In this document: positions 11,141 to 21,851 of the stretch, piece after piece
Layout of the letters: every line of letters begins with the position of its first letter
How positions within the stretch are numbered: the first letter of the stretch is position 1
NCBI RefSeq assembly: GCF_030297555.1
Contig: NZ_AP028136.1
Coordinates: 1,798,001 to 1,862,000 of the forward strand
Length of the DNA: 64,000 nt
Origin: Polynucleobacter sp. HIN5
Lineage (GTDB): Bacteria > Pseudomonadota > Gammaproteobacteria > Burkholderiales > Burkholderiaceae
Direction of reading: 5' to 3'
Made by a program: the position numbers and the translations under genes
Notes under the pieces: generated by a model
Databases searched by the model: none
Told to the model about the DNA's origin: nothing
Seen by the model: only the letters and a program-made list of their open reading frames with translations

Positions 11141-11419
11141 ATGAAACGTATTGTATTAATAGTTGCGACCCCCCTTGTTTTAAGTGCGTGCGCTTCGACC
11201 GAGCTAACGATGTCTCTCGGCAATATGCGCCTCATTAACTCGAGCGCCGATCCTCAGCAAGTAATGGATTTTGCAAATAAAGTCTGTAAAGATGACTTTT
11301 ATATGGGTGCCAGTTTTATTTCCAAGGCAGGCAAAGATTATCGGTTTAAATGTGTCAGAGCCGATGAAAATGAAGCCCTGGCTCCTATTCCCACTACCAA
11401 AATCAATCCAGCCAAGTAA
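11141..11419 (+). CDS. small lipoprotein, unknown function
   Basis: From the ATG at 11141 this is a 92-residue protein whose signal peptide MKRIVLIVATPLVLSAC ends in a lipobox (L-S-A-C, Cys17). It should be lipidated and held in the envelope. The mature part is short and contains two more cysteines (in KVCKDD and RFKCV), which could form a disulfide in the periplasm. A start 12 bases earlier would add MGLF and is less likely. I do not recognise the family. It is followed after 10 bases by the flavin reductase gene. Confidence 0.72.
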   Translation: MKRIVLIVATPLVLSACASTELTMSLGNMRLINSSADPQQVMDFANKVCKDDFYMGASFISKAGKDYRFKCVRADENEALAPIPTTKINPAK

Positions 11420-11429
11420 AGTTTTTTCA

Positions 11430-11933
11430 TTGCAAACTCAATTCTCATCCCTCGAGTTAAGACAAGCGTTTTCTAGCTTTCCAACTGGTGTCACGGTAAT
11501 CACGGGGCTTAATTCTGAAAAAAAACCGGTCGGCATCACCGTAAGCTCATTCAATACCGTATCCCTATCGCCCCCCCTCATTTTATGGAGCATTGGCAAA
11601 CAATCTGACCTGAAAGATTGTTTTGGTGTTGGACGACGACAGCTGATTCATGTCTTAGAAGCCAATCAAAAGAATCTGGCTCTCATTTTTGCCAAGCTGA
11701 TCAAGAAAAATATTCTTGAACTAAATCACAGTATCAATAGTAGTGGTTTATATCAACTCGCAGACTGTGCCGCCTATTACGAGTGCGAGACTGTTGCAGT
11801 ACATGATGGTGGCGATCATCAAATTGTTGTGGCTCGCGTTTTAGCGATTGAACATGATCCAGATTTACAACCATTGCTGTTTGCACATAGCCAATTTACA
11901 CAACTTGCATTTGATCCAGAAGGGAGCCTCTGA
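11430..11933 (+). CDS. flavin reductase-like FMN-binding protein
   Basis: This frame is open upstream into the lipoprotein gene, but the protein homologous to flavin reductases begins at about 11430. There the codon TTG (TTGCAAACTCAA) gives MQTQFSSLELRQAFSSFPTG, 167 residues. Features: the FMN-binding opening FPTGVTVITG, then VGITVSSFNTVSLSPPLILWSI, and a C-terminal HDGGDHQIVVARVL that is diagnostic of the HpaC/DIM6/NTAB family. It would use NAD(P)H to reduce FMN or FAD for a partner oxygenase, which I do not see nearby. The start codon is inferred. The gst gene overlaps its stop (TGATGATG). Confidence 0.82.
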   Translation: MQTQFSSLELRQAFSSFPTGVTVITGLNSEKKPVGITVSSFNTVSLSPPLILWSIGKQSDLKDCFGVGRRQLIHVLEANQKNLALIFAKLIKKNILELNHSINSSGLYQLADCAAYYECETVAVHDGGDHQIVVARVLAIEHDPDLQPLLFAHSQFTQLAFDPEGSL

Positions 11934-12574
11934 TGATGACGCTTTGGGGCAGAAAATCATCCATTAATGTTCAAAAAGTATTGTGGATACTTGCCGAACT
12001 GGGCCTTGTTGAAGGACGCGACTTTGAACGGATCGATGCAGGTCTCCACTTTGGCGTTAATAAAACGCCCGAGTTTTTAGCACTAAACCCCAACGGTTTA
12101 GTACCGACTTTACGAGATGGTGAGTTAATCCTTTGGGAGTCAAATTCCATCATGCGCTATTTGGCACATAAATATGCTGATCGCAAGCGCTTCTCGCTTG
12201 ACCTTGCTCAAATGGCAGCCTCCGATAAGTGGCTCGATTGGCAATTAACAACCCTGTGGCCAGCGCTTCGTATCCCGTTTTTAGGATTAACACGCATTCC
12301 TGAGGCCGAAAGAGACTACGCAGCAATCCATAAGACATTCCAAGAATCCAATCAATTGCTCAGAATCCTGGATGATGTTTTGAGCAAAGAGGCCTATTGT
12401 TCAGGCCCGAACTTCCACTTAGGTGACATTGTTCTGACCCTATGTGTCAAGCGCTGGTTCATGCTGAGCGATCAATACCCAGACAAAACGGGTCCACGCG
12501 CAGAGTTAAATCACATTGCCCGTTGGTACGACCAGATTTGCAAATCAACCCAATTTACCAAAGCGGTTGAATAG
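11933..12574 (+). CDS. glutathione S-transferase family protein
   Basis: A 213-residue GST. The N-terminal thioredoxin-like domain has the active-site start LWGRKSSINVQKVLW, the cis-proline region NGLVPTL (about 54-60) and the glutathione-binding ESNSIMRYLA (about 66-75). A helical C-terminal domain follows. It overlaps the flavin reductase gene by one base, so the two are probably cotranscribed. Its stop lies three bases from the stop of the convergent RND permease, with no room for a terminator. The substrate is unknown. Confidence 0.88.
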   Translation: MMTLWGRKSSINVQKVLWILAELGLVEGRDFERIDAGLHFGVNKTPEFLALNPNGLVPTLRDGELILWESNSIMRYLAHKYADRKRFSLDLAQMAASDKWLDWQLTTLWPALRIPFLGLTRIPEAERDYAAIHKTFQESNQLLRILDDVLSKEAYCSGPNFHLGDIVLTLCVKRWFMLSDQYPDKTGPRAELNHIARWYDQICKSTQFTKAVE

Positions 12575-12577
12575 TAA

Positions 12578-15500
12578 TTAAACCTGCTTAAATTTCTTTT
12601 GCTGGTGATCAGCACCGATGTAGAGATACATGGCGGGCACTACAAATAAAGTAAATAATGTCCCGATTGCAAGGCCCGTAAAGATCACGATCCCCATCGA
12701 TTGACGGCCAGCTGCCCCAGCCCCTGAGGCAATCACGAGTGGAATGACGCCCAGTACCATCGCGGCGGTTGTCATCAAAATTGGGCGCAGGCGCACACTG
12801 CTTGCCTCAACAATAGCCTCTAACTTTGATCGTCCGGCGACTTGAAGCTCATTAGCAAACTCCACCATCAGAATTCCGTGTTTACTAATTAATCCCATTA
12901 AGGTTACCAATCCCACTTGGGTATAAACGTTTAAGGTGGTAAATCCAAGATTGATAAAGATTAATGCCCCAAATAGCGCCAATGGCACAGAGACCAAAAT
13001 AACCAAGGGATCCCGGAAGCTCTCAAACTGAGCGGCAAGAACGAGAAAGACGATTAATACAGCAAACATCATCGTTACCAAAAATCCGCCCGACTCAGCC
13101 TTGAACTGACGTGATGGGCCTGCATAATCAATCGAATAGCCGGATGGTGCAGCTTCTTTAATCGCTTGACCCAGAAAATTCAAAACCTCTTCTTGCGAGA
13201 CAAATGGAGTACTAACACCACTAATCGTCGCTGAATTTAACTGCTGAAAACGATTAATGGATTGGGGTACGACACGACTTTGTATCGTCGCAATCGTTCT
13301 CACCTGAATCATTGCCCCTGTCGGGGTTTTAATGTAATAGTCCAAAATCTGATCAGGATTTAAGCGATCCGCTTGCTTTACCTGCGGAATAACTCGATAG
13401 GAACGGCCTGCCACCGAGAAGTAATTAACAAAGCCACCGCCCAACGCAGCAGATAAAGCATTACCCACATCACGCTGAGTCATCCCTAAGGCAGCGACTT
13501 TCTCACGATCAATTTGCAATACGTCTTGTGGCTTATCAATCTTTAGATCAGAATCGACAAAGAAGAACATACCACTTTGCCTAGCTTTATCAAGAACTGC
13601 TTGGGATACCTCATTTAAATTGGAATAGGGTTCGGTTGTATTGATGACTACCTGAACCGGAAAGCCCTGCGCACCTGGCAGTGCTGGAAACTGGAATGCA
13701 GCAATACGTGTTCCTGCAATGCTATTCCATTTATTTTGAAGATCTTCTTGGAATTTGCTAGCACTACGACTACGCTCATCCCAATCTTTCATAATCACGC
13801 CACCAAAACTTGAATTTGGACTGGTGATCTGAAACATTTGTTTGTATTCAGGTTCTTTACTCGCAATCTGAAAAACTTGATCGGCATACCCTTGCATTTG
13901 ATTCACGGTGGAATTGGGTGGTCCAACCGCTGAGACTAAAACAATACCCTGATCTTCGGTGGGAGCAAGTTCAGAGCGAGCAGTCGCATAGAGGTACACA
14001 ACCCCGATTAGCAATAAAGCGCCCATCACAATAATGACCTGCCAAGTTGATAACAGATCGCGCAATATGTTTTGGTAGGAATGTCGCACACCTTCAAACA
14101 CTCGATCAATCTTTTTCACAAAAGGAGACATCTCTTCCTCTTGCGAAAATAGTCTTGAACACATCATGGGTGATAGGGTTAATGCAACCACCCCAGAAAC
14201 TGCGACCGCGCCTGCTAGAGTAAATGCAAACTCGGTGAATAGGGCACCCGTTAACCCCCCCTGAAATCCAATCGGGATATAAACAGCGATCAATACAATC
14301 GTCATCGCCAGAATCGGATTACCCAACTCACGCGCTGCAATCAGAGATGCCTCGAGCGGCGACTTACCCTCTTTCATGTGGCGATCAACGTTTTCGACCA
14401 CAATGATGGCATCGTCCACAACTAAACCAATCGCCAATACCAAAGCTAATAATGTCAGTAGGTTAATCGAGTAACCAAGGACTTGCATCATGAAAAACGT
14501 GCCGATCAATGACAATGGCATAGCAAGTACGGGTACCGCAACTGCACGGTAACTACCTAAAAATAGATAGATTACAACCGTCACAATAATTAAGGCCTCT
14601 AGAAGTGTTTGGACCACTTCCTGAATCGAGGTATTAATAAAATCGGTCGAGTCATACACAATCTTGGCATTTAAGCCAGTTGGCAATTGCTTCTGAATAT
14701 CGGGGAATGCATCACGAACCCGCTTAGCCACATCCAATAGGTTTGCATCGGGCGCGACCTTAATACCAATGAAGACCGACTGCTTACCATTAAACGCAAC
14801 ATTATTGTTGTAATCCTCAGATCCCAAAGTGACCGTTGCAACCTGATCCAAGTACACAATGTCTGCACCATTACGCTTAATAATTAATTTACGGAACTCA
14901 TCTAAAGAGTGGAGGTCGGTATTGGCAACTAAATCCACCGAAACCATTTGCCCCTTAGTGCTTCCCACGGGGGCCAAATAATTATTAGCTGCCAGTGCTG
15001 CATATACATCGTCTGGAGCAACACCAAGGCCTGCCATTCGGTCACGATCGAGCCAGGCGCGCAGAGCAAATTTCCGACCACCTAGGATTTCGGCATTTTG
15101 CACACCGTTAATTGAGTCCAACTTAGGCTTAACGACACGCAATAAGTAATCAGTAATGCTGTTATTGGCGATGTCGTCACTATAGAACCCCATGTACATT
15201 GCCGCAGTCGTTTGACCCACTTGAACTGTCAAAATCGGCTGCTGTGCTTGGGGTGGCAATTGGTTACGCACCGAACTAATTTGCGTATTAATCTGAGTAA
15301 GCGCCTGATTAGCATCGTAGTTTAGGCGCAGGGTAGCGGTAATCGTGGAAACACCGCTGATACTAATGGAGGATAAATAATCAATGCCCTGGGCTTGAGC
15401 TATGGCTCCTTCCAGGGGTTGGGTAATAAATCCCGCGATTGTTTCTGGATCCGCACCAAAATAAGTGGTCGTGATGGTTACTACTGCATTTTGAGTTTGT

Positions 15501-15634
15501 GGATACTGATTGACGGGCAATGAACCAACTGCTTTGAGGCCCAATAGCAAAATCAGCAAGCTGACCACGATTGCAAGTACAGGACGACGGATAAATAAAT
15601 CCGTCCATTGATGGCGCTGAAAATCTTGACTCAT
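12578..15634 (-). CDS. RND multidrug efflux permease (HAE1 family)
   Basis: A 1018-residue inner-membrane proton/drug antiporter of the AcrB/MexF type. It opens with a transmembrane helix just after FIRRPVLAIVV. Two large periplasmic loops follow (about 40-330 and 560-860), and two bundles of helices. The proton-relay pair Asp407-Asp408 in GLVVDDAIIVVEN matches the AcrB numbering. The C-terminal half has the conserved GLISKHGILMVEF. The start overlaps the stop of the adaptor gene (ATGA), giving a coupled outer-membrane factor-adaptor-permease operon. Substrates cannot be predicted, and I see no regulator gene next to it. Confidence 0.94.
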   Translation of the reverse strand: MSQDFQRHQWTDLFIRRPVLAIVVSLLILLLGLKAVGSLPVNQYPQTQNAVVTITTTYFGADPETIAGFITQPLEGAIAQAQGIDYLSSISISGVSTITATLRLNYDANQALTQINTQISSVRNQLPPQAQQPILTVQVGQTTAAMYMGFYSDDIANNSITDYLLRVVKPKLDSINGVQNAEILGGRKFALRAWLDRDRMAGLGVAPDDVYAALAANNYLAPVGSTKGQMVSVDLVANTDLHSLDEFRKLIIKRNGADIVYLDQVATVTLGSEDYNNNVAFNGKQSVFIGIKVAPDANLLDVAKRVRDAFPDIQKQLPTGLNAKIVYDSTDFINTSIQEVVQTLLEALIIVTVVIYLFLGSYRAVAVPVLAMPLSLIGTFFMMQVLGYSINLLTLLALVLAIGLVVDDAIIVVENVDRHMKEGKSPLEASLIAARELGNPILAMTIVLIAVYIPIGFQGGLTGALFTEFAFTLAGAVAVSGVVALTLSPMMCSRLFSQEEEMSPFVKKIDRVFEGVRHSYQNILRDLLSTWQVIIVMGALLLIGVVYLYATARSELAPTEDQGIVLVSAVGPPNSTVNQMQGYADQVFQIASKEPEYKQMFQITSPNSSFGGVIMKDWDERSRSASKFQEDLQNKWNSIAGTRIAAFQFPALPGAQGFPVQVVINTTEPYSNLNEVSQAVLDKARQSGMFFFVDSDLKIDKPQDVLQIDREKVAALGMTQRDVGNALSAALGGGFVNYFSVAGRSYRVIPQVKQADRLNPDQILDYYIKTPTGAMIQVRTIATIQSRVVPQSINRFQQLNSATISGVSTPFVSQEEVLNFLGQAIKEAAPSGYSIDYAGPSRQFKAESGGFLVTMMFAVLIVFLVLAAQFESFRDPLVILVSVPLALFGALIFINLGFTTLNVYTQVGLVTLMGLISKHGILMVEFANELQVAGRSKLEAIVEASSVRLRPILMTTAAMVLGVIPLVIASGAGAAGRQSMGIVIFTGLAIGTLFTLFVVPAMYLYIGADHQQKKFKQV

Positions 15635-16929
15635 TGCTCTTGTGGTTTTGGATCCGGTGAATTAACTGGCAAGACACTGTTGTTCACGATTAAGGGAGTG
15701 CCATTCTTTAATTTCAATTGCCCACTGGTGACAACCGTCATACCAGGCTCCAAACCTTTGAGAATGGCAACCTGGTCACCCCGGGTCGGCCCAGTGGTGA
15801 CAAATAATTGCTGCGCCTCAAGAACAGGCACGCCTTTTTTATCTAGGCGATTAGTTTTCTTGGCAATAAACACGGTACTGCCATAAGGATTGTAAGTAAC
15901 AGCGGTTTGAGGCAAGGTGAGTAACTCAACCTTATCGCCTAAATTAATATTGACGTTCGCAAACATACCAGGCAAGAGCTTCTTATCTGGATTGCTAATT
16001 TGAGCCTCAATCTGGATATTGCGGGTATTGAGCTCTACCTTGGGACTAACAGCTGTAATTTTTCCGACAAACGGTGTTTCTTTAAACGCGTCGGTCTGCA
16101 ACTCAATAGTTTGACCTACCTCGATGATCCCAGCCGAGCTTTGCGGCAAGGTGAAATCCACAAAAATAGGATCAATGGTTTGCAAGGTTAATAGCTTGTC
16201 ACCAGGATTGACATACTGTCCAGGATTAATCGTGACGATGCCAACCCGACCGCTAAATGGAGCCTTGAGATTCTTTTTGGCAATTAAAGCAATTTGCTGT
16301 TCTACCTGCGCTTGCTTTGCCTTCATATCCGCAGTGCTCGTGTCATAGACATTCTTACTAATTGCCTGAATCGCTAATTGAGCCTTATCGCGCTCATTAA
16401 TGACCTTCGCTAAATCCGCCATCGCTTTTAGAGAGTTTAGTTGGGCGACATCCGCGGAGTCATTGAGCTTAATGAGTAATGAACCTTCTTTAACATCCAC
16501 ACCAGATTTCACAGGAACTTTTACAACCAATCCACCAACTTCGGTGCTTAGATCAACGCCCCGGAATGCGCGCACATTACCGACACTGTTCATGCGGGGT
16601 TGCCATTCTTGTTTTTCAATAACAGTAGTGGTCACCGTCGCAGGAGGAATCCCCATGCCCGCCATAAACCGATTAAACATGAATGTTTTTAATTGGTTAA
16701 ATCCGAAGATTAGACCTAACAAAATAAATACCCCAACCAGCATCACAATCATGCGACGCTTTAAGGGGGGCATTTGCATTAAAGCGGCGTATGCTTTGGT
16801 CTTTTTAAAACGCTCACGCGGGCGCAGACGAGCCCCAATCCAAGCAAATGGTGCCCAGATCAGCCTAAGGGTTTTCTCAGTGAGAAGCGTATTTTTTATC
16901 CATGCGATGAGTTGATGAACTAGATTCAT
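15631..16929 (-). CDS. RND periplasmic adaptor (membrane fusion protein)
   Basis: A 432-residue HlyD/AcrA-like adaptor. A long basic cytoplasmic N-terminus is followed by one membrane anchor (about 60-80, MIVMLVGVFILLGLIFGF). Then come the barrel-sandwich/lipoyl halves (VEKQEWQPRMNSVGNVRA, and later LKAPFSGRVGIVTINPG), an alpha-helical hairpin between them (about 165-220) and a beta-barrel region. The C-terminal part contains PQTAVTYNPYGSTVFIA. It bridges the permease and the outer-membrane channel. It is anchored by a transmembrane helix, with no lipobox. Confidence 0.92.
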   Translation of the reverse strand: MNLVHQLIAWIKNTLLTEKTLRLIWAPFAWIGARLRPRERFKKTKAYAALMQMPPLKRRMIVMLVGVFILLGLIFGFNQLKTFMFNRFMAGMGIPPATVTTTVIEKQEWQPRMNSVGNVRAFRGVDLSTEVGGLVVKVPVKSGVDVKEGSLLIKLNDSADVAQLNSLKAMADLAKVINERDKAQLAIQAISKNVYDTSTADMKAKQAQVEQQIALIAKKNLKAPFSGRVGIVTINPGQYVNPGDKLLTLQTIDPIFVDFTLPQSSAGIIEVGQTIELQTDAFKETPFVGKITAVSPKVELNTRNIQIEAQISNPDKKLLPGMFANVNINLGDKVELLTLPQTAVTYNPYGSTVFIAKKTNRLDKKGVPVLEAQQLFVTTGPTRGDQVAILKGLEPGMTVVTSGQLKLKNGTPLIVNNSVLPVNSPDPKPQEQ

Positions 16930-16940
16930 GAATCGATCTC

Positions 16941-18503
16941 TTAATGACTTTGTTTAGGCGGATTAACTTGCTCACTGGCTTGGGCCTGAAAAGCGGGGCC
17001 ACTGCGATTCCACCAGCCACCACCCAGTGCAGCAAATAATGCGGCAGTATTCGCAAAACGGCTTGCTTGCACATCAATCAGGCGGAATTTAGTTTGCTGA
17101 TACTGTCGCTGAGCAATTAATACCGCGAGATAACTGCCAGTGCCAAGTTTATATTGTTCCTCTAATAAATTGAGGTACTCCAAGGCGTTGCGTTCAGCTT
17201 CCGACGCTGCTCGCAACGCAAGTGCATCACTTTCAAGGGCTTGCAATGCATTTGCTACTTCTTGAAATGCATTCAGCACAGTCGCTTGGTACTGAAAAAC
17301 CGCGGCTTCATAGGTGGCGATTGCACTACGACGCTGCGCGAGTAAGGCCCCGCCCTGAAATAAAGGCTGAAATACCCCGCCAGCCACAGACCAAATGGCA
17401 GCATTTGGTCCAAATAGGGCGCCGGTCGTTAAGGCCTGCGAGCCCATCGCACCACTTAGGGTAATTTGGGGTAAGAGATTAGCGGTGGCTACGCCCACCA
17501 GTGCATTTGTTGACTTGATATACGCTTCGGCGGCACGAATATCGGGGCGTTGACGAACCAGATCGGATGGAATCGAAAGTGGAATACGTTCAGGAAGGTT
17601 TAACTTGGTCAGGTCAAACTTGGCCAACTGTGCATTACCAGGAAAATCGCCCACATAAACTGCCAGTTGATTCCGGGTAAACGAAAGATTCTTATCAATA
17701 TTCAATAAATCAATTTGTGAGCTGGCTGCAAGCGAAACCTGTGAAGTTAGATCAACGCGCGATGCTGTTCCTATTTCTAACTGCTTACTAATTAGATCAG
17801 CCAGATTTTTCTGGGACTCGTAGATCTCTAAATTGGATTGATATTGAGCACGAAGTGCAGCCTCGCGAATTGCCGTCGTGACAATATTGGCTGTCAAACT
17901 TAGATAAGCACCTTCTAATTGAAATCCGGTGATTTCTGCTTGAGCCTGGGCGCTCTGCACGGCACGTCGCGCCCCTCCAAATACATCCAAGTTGTAATTT
18001 ACGGAAACCGAGGTATTGTAAAGATTGAATATGTTTGGATTGCCTGAGCTGAGTCCAAAGGTCGACGGCGTAATTTGTTGACGCGTTGCTGATGCTCCCA
18101 AACCAATACTTGGAAACAATAAAGATCCAAAGGCTGCGTTCGCATTCTCTTGAGCAGCTCGCAAAGTTGCATCGGCTGAGGCTAGGGTTGGATTCCGCTT
18201 TAAAGCTTGCTTGATGAGTGTATCTAATTCAGGGGAACGATACAGAGACCACCACTCCGCTGGAATATCAGCAGCAGGATCTAAGGACTGTTTTGTTCCA
18301 CCAATACTTGGTGCAGTTGCCAACTCTGAGGAAACGGGTTTTTCTGTATAAGAAGCAACTTTTGGAGCATCGGGTTTTTTAAAGTCTGGACCCACAGCGC
18401 AGGCCGTTAAGCCAAGGCAAACCAAAAGACTAAAGCCATGCTTGAGTGGATTTAGCGAAATGGAATGACAAAGAGAAGATTGAAAATCGAAAAGGCTCTT
18501 CAC
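16941..18503 (-). CDS. outer-membrane efflux lipoprotein, NodT/OprM family
   Basis: A 520-residue TolC-like channel of the NodT type: signal peptide with lipobox L-T-A-C (Cys35) followed by AVGPDFKKP, then two copies of the outer-membrane efflux repeat with long helices. The start is a GTG at 18503. The region before the hydrophobic core is unusually long (about 25 residues) and has no internal ATG, so a shorter non-ATG start is possible. It is the first gene of the efflux operon, 11 bases upstream of the adaptor, and lies 39 bases after glmS on the same strand. Confidence 0.9.
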   Translation of the reverse strand: MKSLFDFQSSLCHSISLNPLKHGFSLLVCLGLTACAVGPDFKKPDAPKVASYTEKPVSSELATAPSIGGTKQSLDPAADIPAEWWSLYRSPELDTLIKQALKRNPTLASADATLRAAQENANAAFGSLLFPSIGLGASATRQQITPSTFGLSSGNPNIFNLYNTSVSVNYNLDVFGGARRAVQSAQAQAEITGFQLEGAYLSLTANIVTTAIREAALRAQYQSNLEIYESQKNLADLISKQLEIGTASRVDLTSQVSLAASSQIDLLNIDKNLSFTRNQLAVYVGDFPGNAQLAKFDLTKLNLPERIPLSIPSDLVRQRPDIRAAEAYIKSTNALVGVATANLLPQITLSGAMGSQALTTGALFGPNAAIWSVAGGVFQPLFQGGALLAQRRSAIATYEAAVFQYQATVLNAFQEVANALQALESDALALRAASEAERNALEYLNLLEEQYKLGTGSYLAVLIAQRQYQQTKFRLIDVQASRFANTAALFAALGGGWWNRSGPAFQAQASEQVNPPKQSH

Positions 18504-18542
18504 ACCTATTATTTGACCACAACGAGCTTACTTTTGGATGAA

Positions 18543-20375
18543 TTACTCGACCGTAACGCTTTTAGCTAAATTACGTGGTTTATCAACATCTGTACCAAGG
18601 GCTACTGCGGTGTGATAAGCCAAGAGCTGGAGCGGAATAACGTGTAATAGCGGGGATAAATTACCGTAATGCTCTGGTAAGCGAATCACCTGAATACCAT
18701 CTTCACTTCTAATTTCGGTACCCTGGTCAGCGAAGACATAAAGGCGACCTCCGCGAGCTTTGACCTCTTGCATATTTGATTTCAGTTTTTCGAGCAACAA
18801 GTCATTAGGCGCTACGGTAACAACCGGCATCGCCTCAGTCACTAAAGCAAGCGGTCCGTGCTTGAGCTCACCAGCTGGATAAGCTTCCGCATGGATATAA
18901 GAAATTTCTTTTAACTTTAGGGCGCCCTCAAGGGCGATTGGGAAATGTAAACCACGCCCTAAGAAAAGCGCATTTTGACAATTCGCGAATGCCTGGCTCC
19001 AAGCAATAATTTGTGGCTCTAGTGCCAATACAGCATGAATAGCTTGGGGCAAATGGCGTAAATCATCGAGTACTTTTTTCTCAGCAAGAGGTGATAAATG
19101 CCCCGAGCGTTTGGCAATCGTATTAGCCAATAAGTACAAGGCAACCAATTGGGTAGTAAACGCTTTAGTAGACGCTACCCCAACTTCAGTGCCGGCGTGA
19201 GTCAAAAAGTGCCATTGGGTTTCTCGCACCATCGCACTCGACGCCACATTACAAATCGATAAGCTTAGTGGATGACCTAGCTCTTTGGCATGACGTAAGG
19301 CGGCTAAGGTGTCTGCCGTTTCTCCAGATTGGGAGACAACCACAATCAAAGTTCTTGGATTTGGAATCGATTGTCGATACCGGTATTCGCTCGCAATTTC
19401 AACTTGCGTGGGGATCTTCGCAATGTCTTCAAACCAATATTTAGCCACACAGGCTGAGTAATAACTTGTCCCGCAAGCAAGAATCAATACCTGATCAAAC
19501 TCCTGCCATTCTTGCAAATTCGCAGCAAATAAAGCCGGGCCAAGTTCAGCGATATTAGCAATGGTGTCGGAGACCGCACGGGCTTGCTCAAATATCTCTT
19601 TTTGCATGAAATGTTGATAGGGTCCCAATTCAACTGCTTGTGCTTGAACAGGCATCGGTGTAATTTCCCGCTGCATCATCTGACCGGTTCGATCCCAAAC
19701 CTCAAATCCATTGACAGTCAAAGCAACCAGATCACCCTCTTCCAAATAAGCCATGGTTTTGGCTTTACCGGCTAAAGCAAGCGCATCTGAAGATAAGTAG
19801 TGGCCGTCATCACCGATAGCAATAATGAGGGGTGAGCCTGCACGGGCACCCACCAAGAGATGGGGCTCGGCTTGAGCAATCACAGCAATCGCATAAGCAC
19901 CTTTTAATTGTTCTATGGCTTGTGCAACCGCTCTCTTTAAATCTGGCTTGCCAAGTTTAATAAATTCCTGGTGAACTAAATGGGCAATGACCTCGGTATC
20001 GGTTTCTGATTCAAACATATAGCCAGATGCTTTTAACTGATCGCGTAGTACCTCATAGTTTTCGATAATGCCGTTATGCACAACCGCAATTTGTCCATTT
20101 GAAATATGGGGGTGGGCATTATGCGTATCGGGTCTACCATGCGTTGCCCAACGCGTATGCGCGATCCCAACCTGACCACAAAAGTCCTGGGCTTGCTTTG
20201 CCAAATCAGCCACACGCGCAGTAGTTCTAGCTCGCTCGATCGGATGACCCGCTTGCTGAGTATCAATCACGGCAAAACCGCAAGAATCATAACCCCGATA
20301 CTCTAAGCGTCGCAGTCCCTCGATTAAGGTGTCGACGACATTTGTTTTAGCGACTGCTCCAACGATTCCACACAT
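18543..20375 (-). CDS. glmS: glutamine-fructose-6-phosphate aminotransferase
   Basis: A 610-residue GlmS. The N-terminal Ntn glutaminase domain has the catalytic Cys2 (MCGIVGAV). The isomerase half has two SIS domains (about 290-420 and 460-590) with [14 protein letters not shown] and [10 protein letters not shown]. It ends in the conserved NLAKSVTVE. It makes glucosamine-6-phosphate for peptidoglycan and lipopolysaccharide, feeding GlmM and then GlmU, whose gene is 9 bases upstream. No glmS ribozyme is expected or seen in this lineage. Confidence 0.97.
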   Translation of the reverse strand: MCGIVGAVAKTNVVDTLIEGLRRLEYRGYDSCGFAVIDTQQAGHPIERARTTARVADLAKQAQDFCGQVGIAHTRWATHGRPDTHNAHPHISNGQIAVVHNGIIENYEVLRDQLKASGYMFESETDTEVIAHLVHQEFIKLGKPDLKRAVAQAIEQLKGAYAIAVIAQAEPHLLVGARAGSPLIIAIGDDGHYLSSDALALAGKAKTMAYLEEGDLVALTVNGFEVWDRTGQMMQREITPMPVQAQAVELGPYQHFMQKEIFEQARAVSDTIANIAELGPALFAANLQEWQEFDQVLILACGTSYYSACVAKYWFEDIAKIPTQVEIASEYRYRQSIPNPRTLIVVVSQSGETADTLAALRHAKELGHPLSLSICNVASSAMVRETQWHFLTHAGTEVGVASTKAFTTQLVALYLLANTIAKRSGHLSPLAEKKVLDDLRHLPQAIHAVLALEPQIIAWSQAFANCQNALFLGRGLHFPIALEGALKLKEISYIHAEAYPAGELKHGPLALVTEAMPVVTVAPNDLLLEKLKSNMQEVKARGGRLYVFADQGTEIRSEDGIQVIRLPEHYGNLSPLLHVIPLQLLAYHTAVALGTDVDKPRNLAKSVTVE

Positions 20376-20384
20376 AAAAAGGGT

Positions 20385-21800
20385 TTACTTTCGAGCGATC
20401 TTTTTTGTTTTTAGCGACGCACTTTTCAATTTCGTGGGGCGTTGCCATTCAAGCGAAATTTGCTTTGCCCGTGATACCGTTAATTTGCCCGGGGGCGCAT
20501 CTTTGGTAAGCGTGGTTCCTGCGCCTAGCGTCGCACCTTTGCCTACCTTTACAGGGGCAACCAACTGCGTATCCGAGCCAATAAATACATCGTCTTCAAT
20601 CACTGTTTGGTGCTTATTAACTCCATCGTAATTGCAAGTAATCGTGCCTGCGCCAATGTTGACGCGTGATCCAACAATCGAATCACCCACATACGCTAAG
20701 TGATTGGCTTTGCTCTGTGATGCAATTTTGCTATTTTTAATTTCTACAAAATTACCAATATGAACATCGCCTGCCAGTTGAGCGCCCGGCCGAATCCGCG
20801 CATAGGGTCCAATGCGATTCGTAGGACCGATCCTAGCCCCATCGAGATGGCTAAACGCTTCGATTACAGTGCCCTCGCCAATGTGCGTATCTTTAATGAC
20901 GCAATAGGGTCCGATGCGAACCTGATCGGCCAGGGTTACGCTTCCCTCAAAAACACAACCAACGTCAATCCATACATCCTTGCCACAACGCAGCTCACCG
21001 CGGACATCGATTCGATCGGGATCAAACAGCGTGACACCATTCTCTAAAAGCGCATGCGCAATCTGAGTCTGTAACACACGCTCCAACTCAGCTAATTGTG
21101 CACGGCTGTTGACACCTAGGATTTCATGATCATGGGTTGCCTGAGCAGAGCGGACTGGGACGCCCGCCTTAACTGCCATGGTGATCACATCCGTTAAGTA
21201 ATATTCACCTTGGGCATTTTTAGCTTTAATCCCCTTTAGCCACTTGCCCAATTGCTTGGTGGGCAAAGCCATGATGCCAGTATTAATTTCTGAAATCGAG
21301 CGAATGGCTGGATTGGCATCCTTCTCCTCAACAATTGCTTGCACATTGTTATCGACATCTCGCACGATGCGCCCATAGCCATATGGATTTTGCATATGAT
21401 GGGTTAGCAAACCAACTGCCCCATCACTTAAGCGGACTAGCGTATTCAAAGTTTCCTTAGAGCACAGGGGTACATCACCATACAACACCAGCGTGGGCGC
21501 CCCAGGATTGAGCTTTGGCAAGGCCTGCAATAGCGCATGACCCGTTCCTTTTTGCTCTTTTTGCAAAACGGTCTTTACCTTACTAAAGCGCTGATCCAAA
21601 TCAGCCAAATGGGCTAAGAATGCTTGAACCTGTTGTGCGCCGTGCCCGATCACAACAATCGGCTCGGTCTTGGGCGCAAGCGCTAATGCAGTTTCAAGCA
21701 CATGCTGAAGTAATGGCTTACCCGCTAGGGGCTGCAATACCTTTGGCAAAGCGGACTTCATGCGCTTGCCTTGCCCAGCAGCCAAGATGACGATATTCAT
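20385..21800 (-). CDS. glmU: bifunctional UDP-GlcNAc pyrophosphorylase / GlcN-1-P acetyltransferase
   Basis: From the ATG at 21800 the protein has 471 residues and begins [20 protein letters not shown], the nucleotidyltransferase signature. The C-terminal left-handed beta-helix has hexapeptide repeats (about 255-445), with the catalytic region around [12 protein letters not shown] and [17 protein letters not shown]. The basic C-terminal tail ([13 protein letters not shown]) is longer than in E. coli. An earlier in-frame ATG at 21827 would add nine residues not expected in the family. It acts with GlmS in the UDP-GlcNAc pathway. Confidence 0.96.
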   Translation of the reverse strand: MNIVILAAGQGKRMKSALPKVLQPLAGKPLLQHVLETALALAPKTEPIVVIGHGAQQVQAFLAHLADLDQRFSKVKTVLQKEQKGTGHALLQALPKLNPGAPTLVLYGDVPLCSKETLNTLVRLSDGAVGLLTHHMQNPYGYGRIVRDVDNNVQAIVEEKDANPAIRSISEINTGIMALPTKQLGKWLKGIKAKNAQGEYYLTDVITMAVKAGVPVRSAQATHDHEILGVNSRAQLAELERVLQTQIAHALLENGVTLFDPDRIDVRGELRCGKDVWIDVGCVFEGSVTLADQVRIGPYCVIKDTHIGEGTVIEAFSHLDGARIGPTNRIGPYARIRPGAQLAGDVHIGNFVEIKNSKIASQSKANHLAYVGDSIVGSRVNIGAGTITCNYDGVNKHQTVIEDDVFIGSDTQLVAPVKVGKGATLGAGTTLTKDAPPGKLTVSRAKQISLEWQRPTKLKSASLKTKKIARK

Positions 21801-21851
21801 GGGATTAATTATAGGGCTTAGAAGCATCCCACTGATGCGGATAAACGTACT

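Noticed and set aside
11271..11429. Upstream extension of the flavin reductase frame starting with MQIKSVKM
   Set aside because: It lies inside the lipoprotein gene in another frame, and family similarity starts only after 11430.
21801..21827. Earlier glmU start, and a TATAAT at 21808-21813 as promoter
   Set aside because: The nine extra residues are not typical of GlmU. No -35 box is seen, and the resulting transcript would be nearly leaderless.
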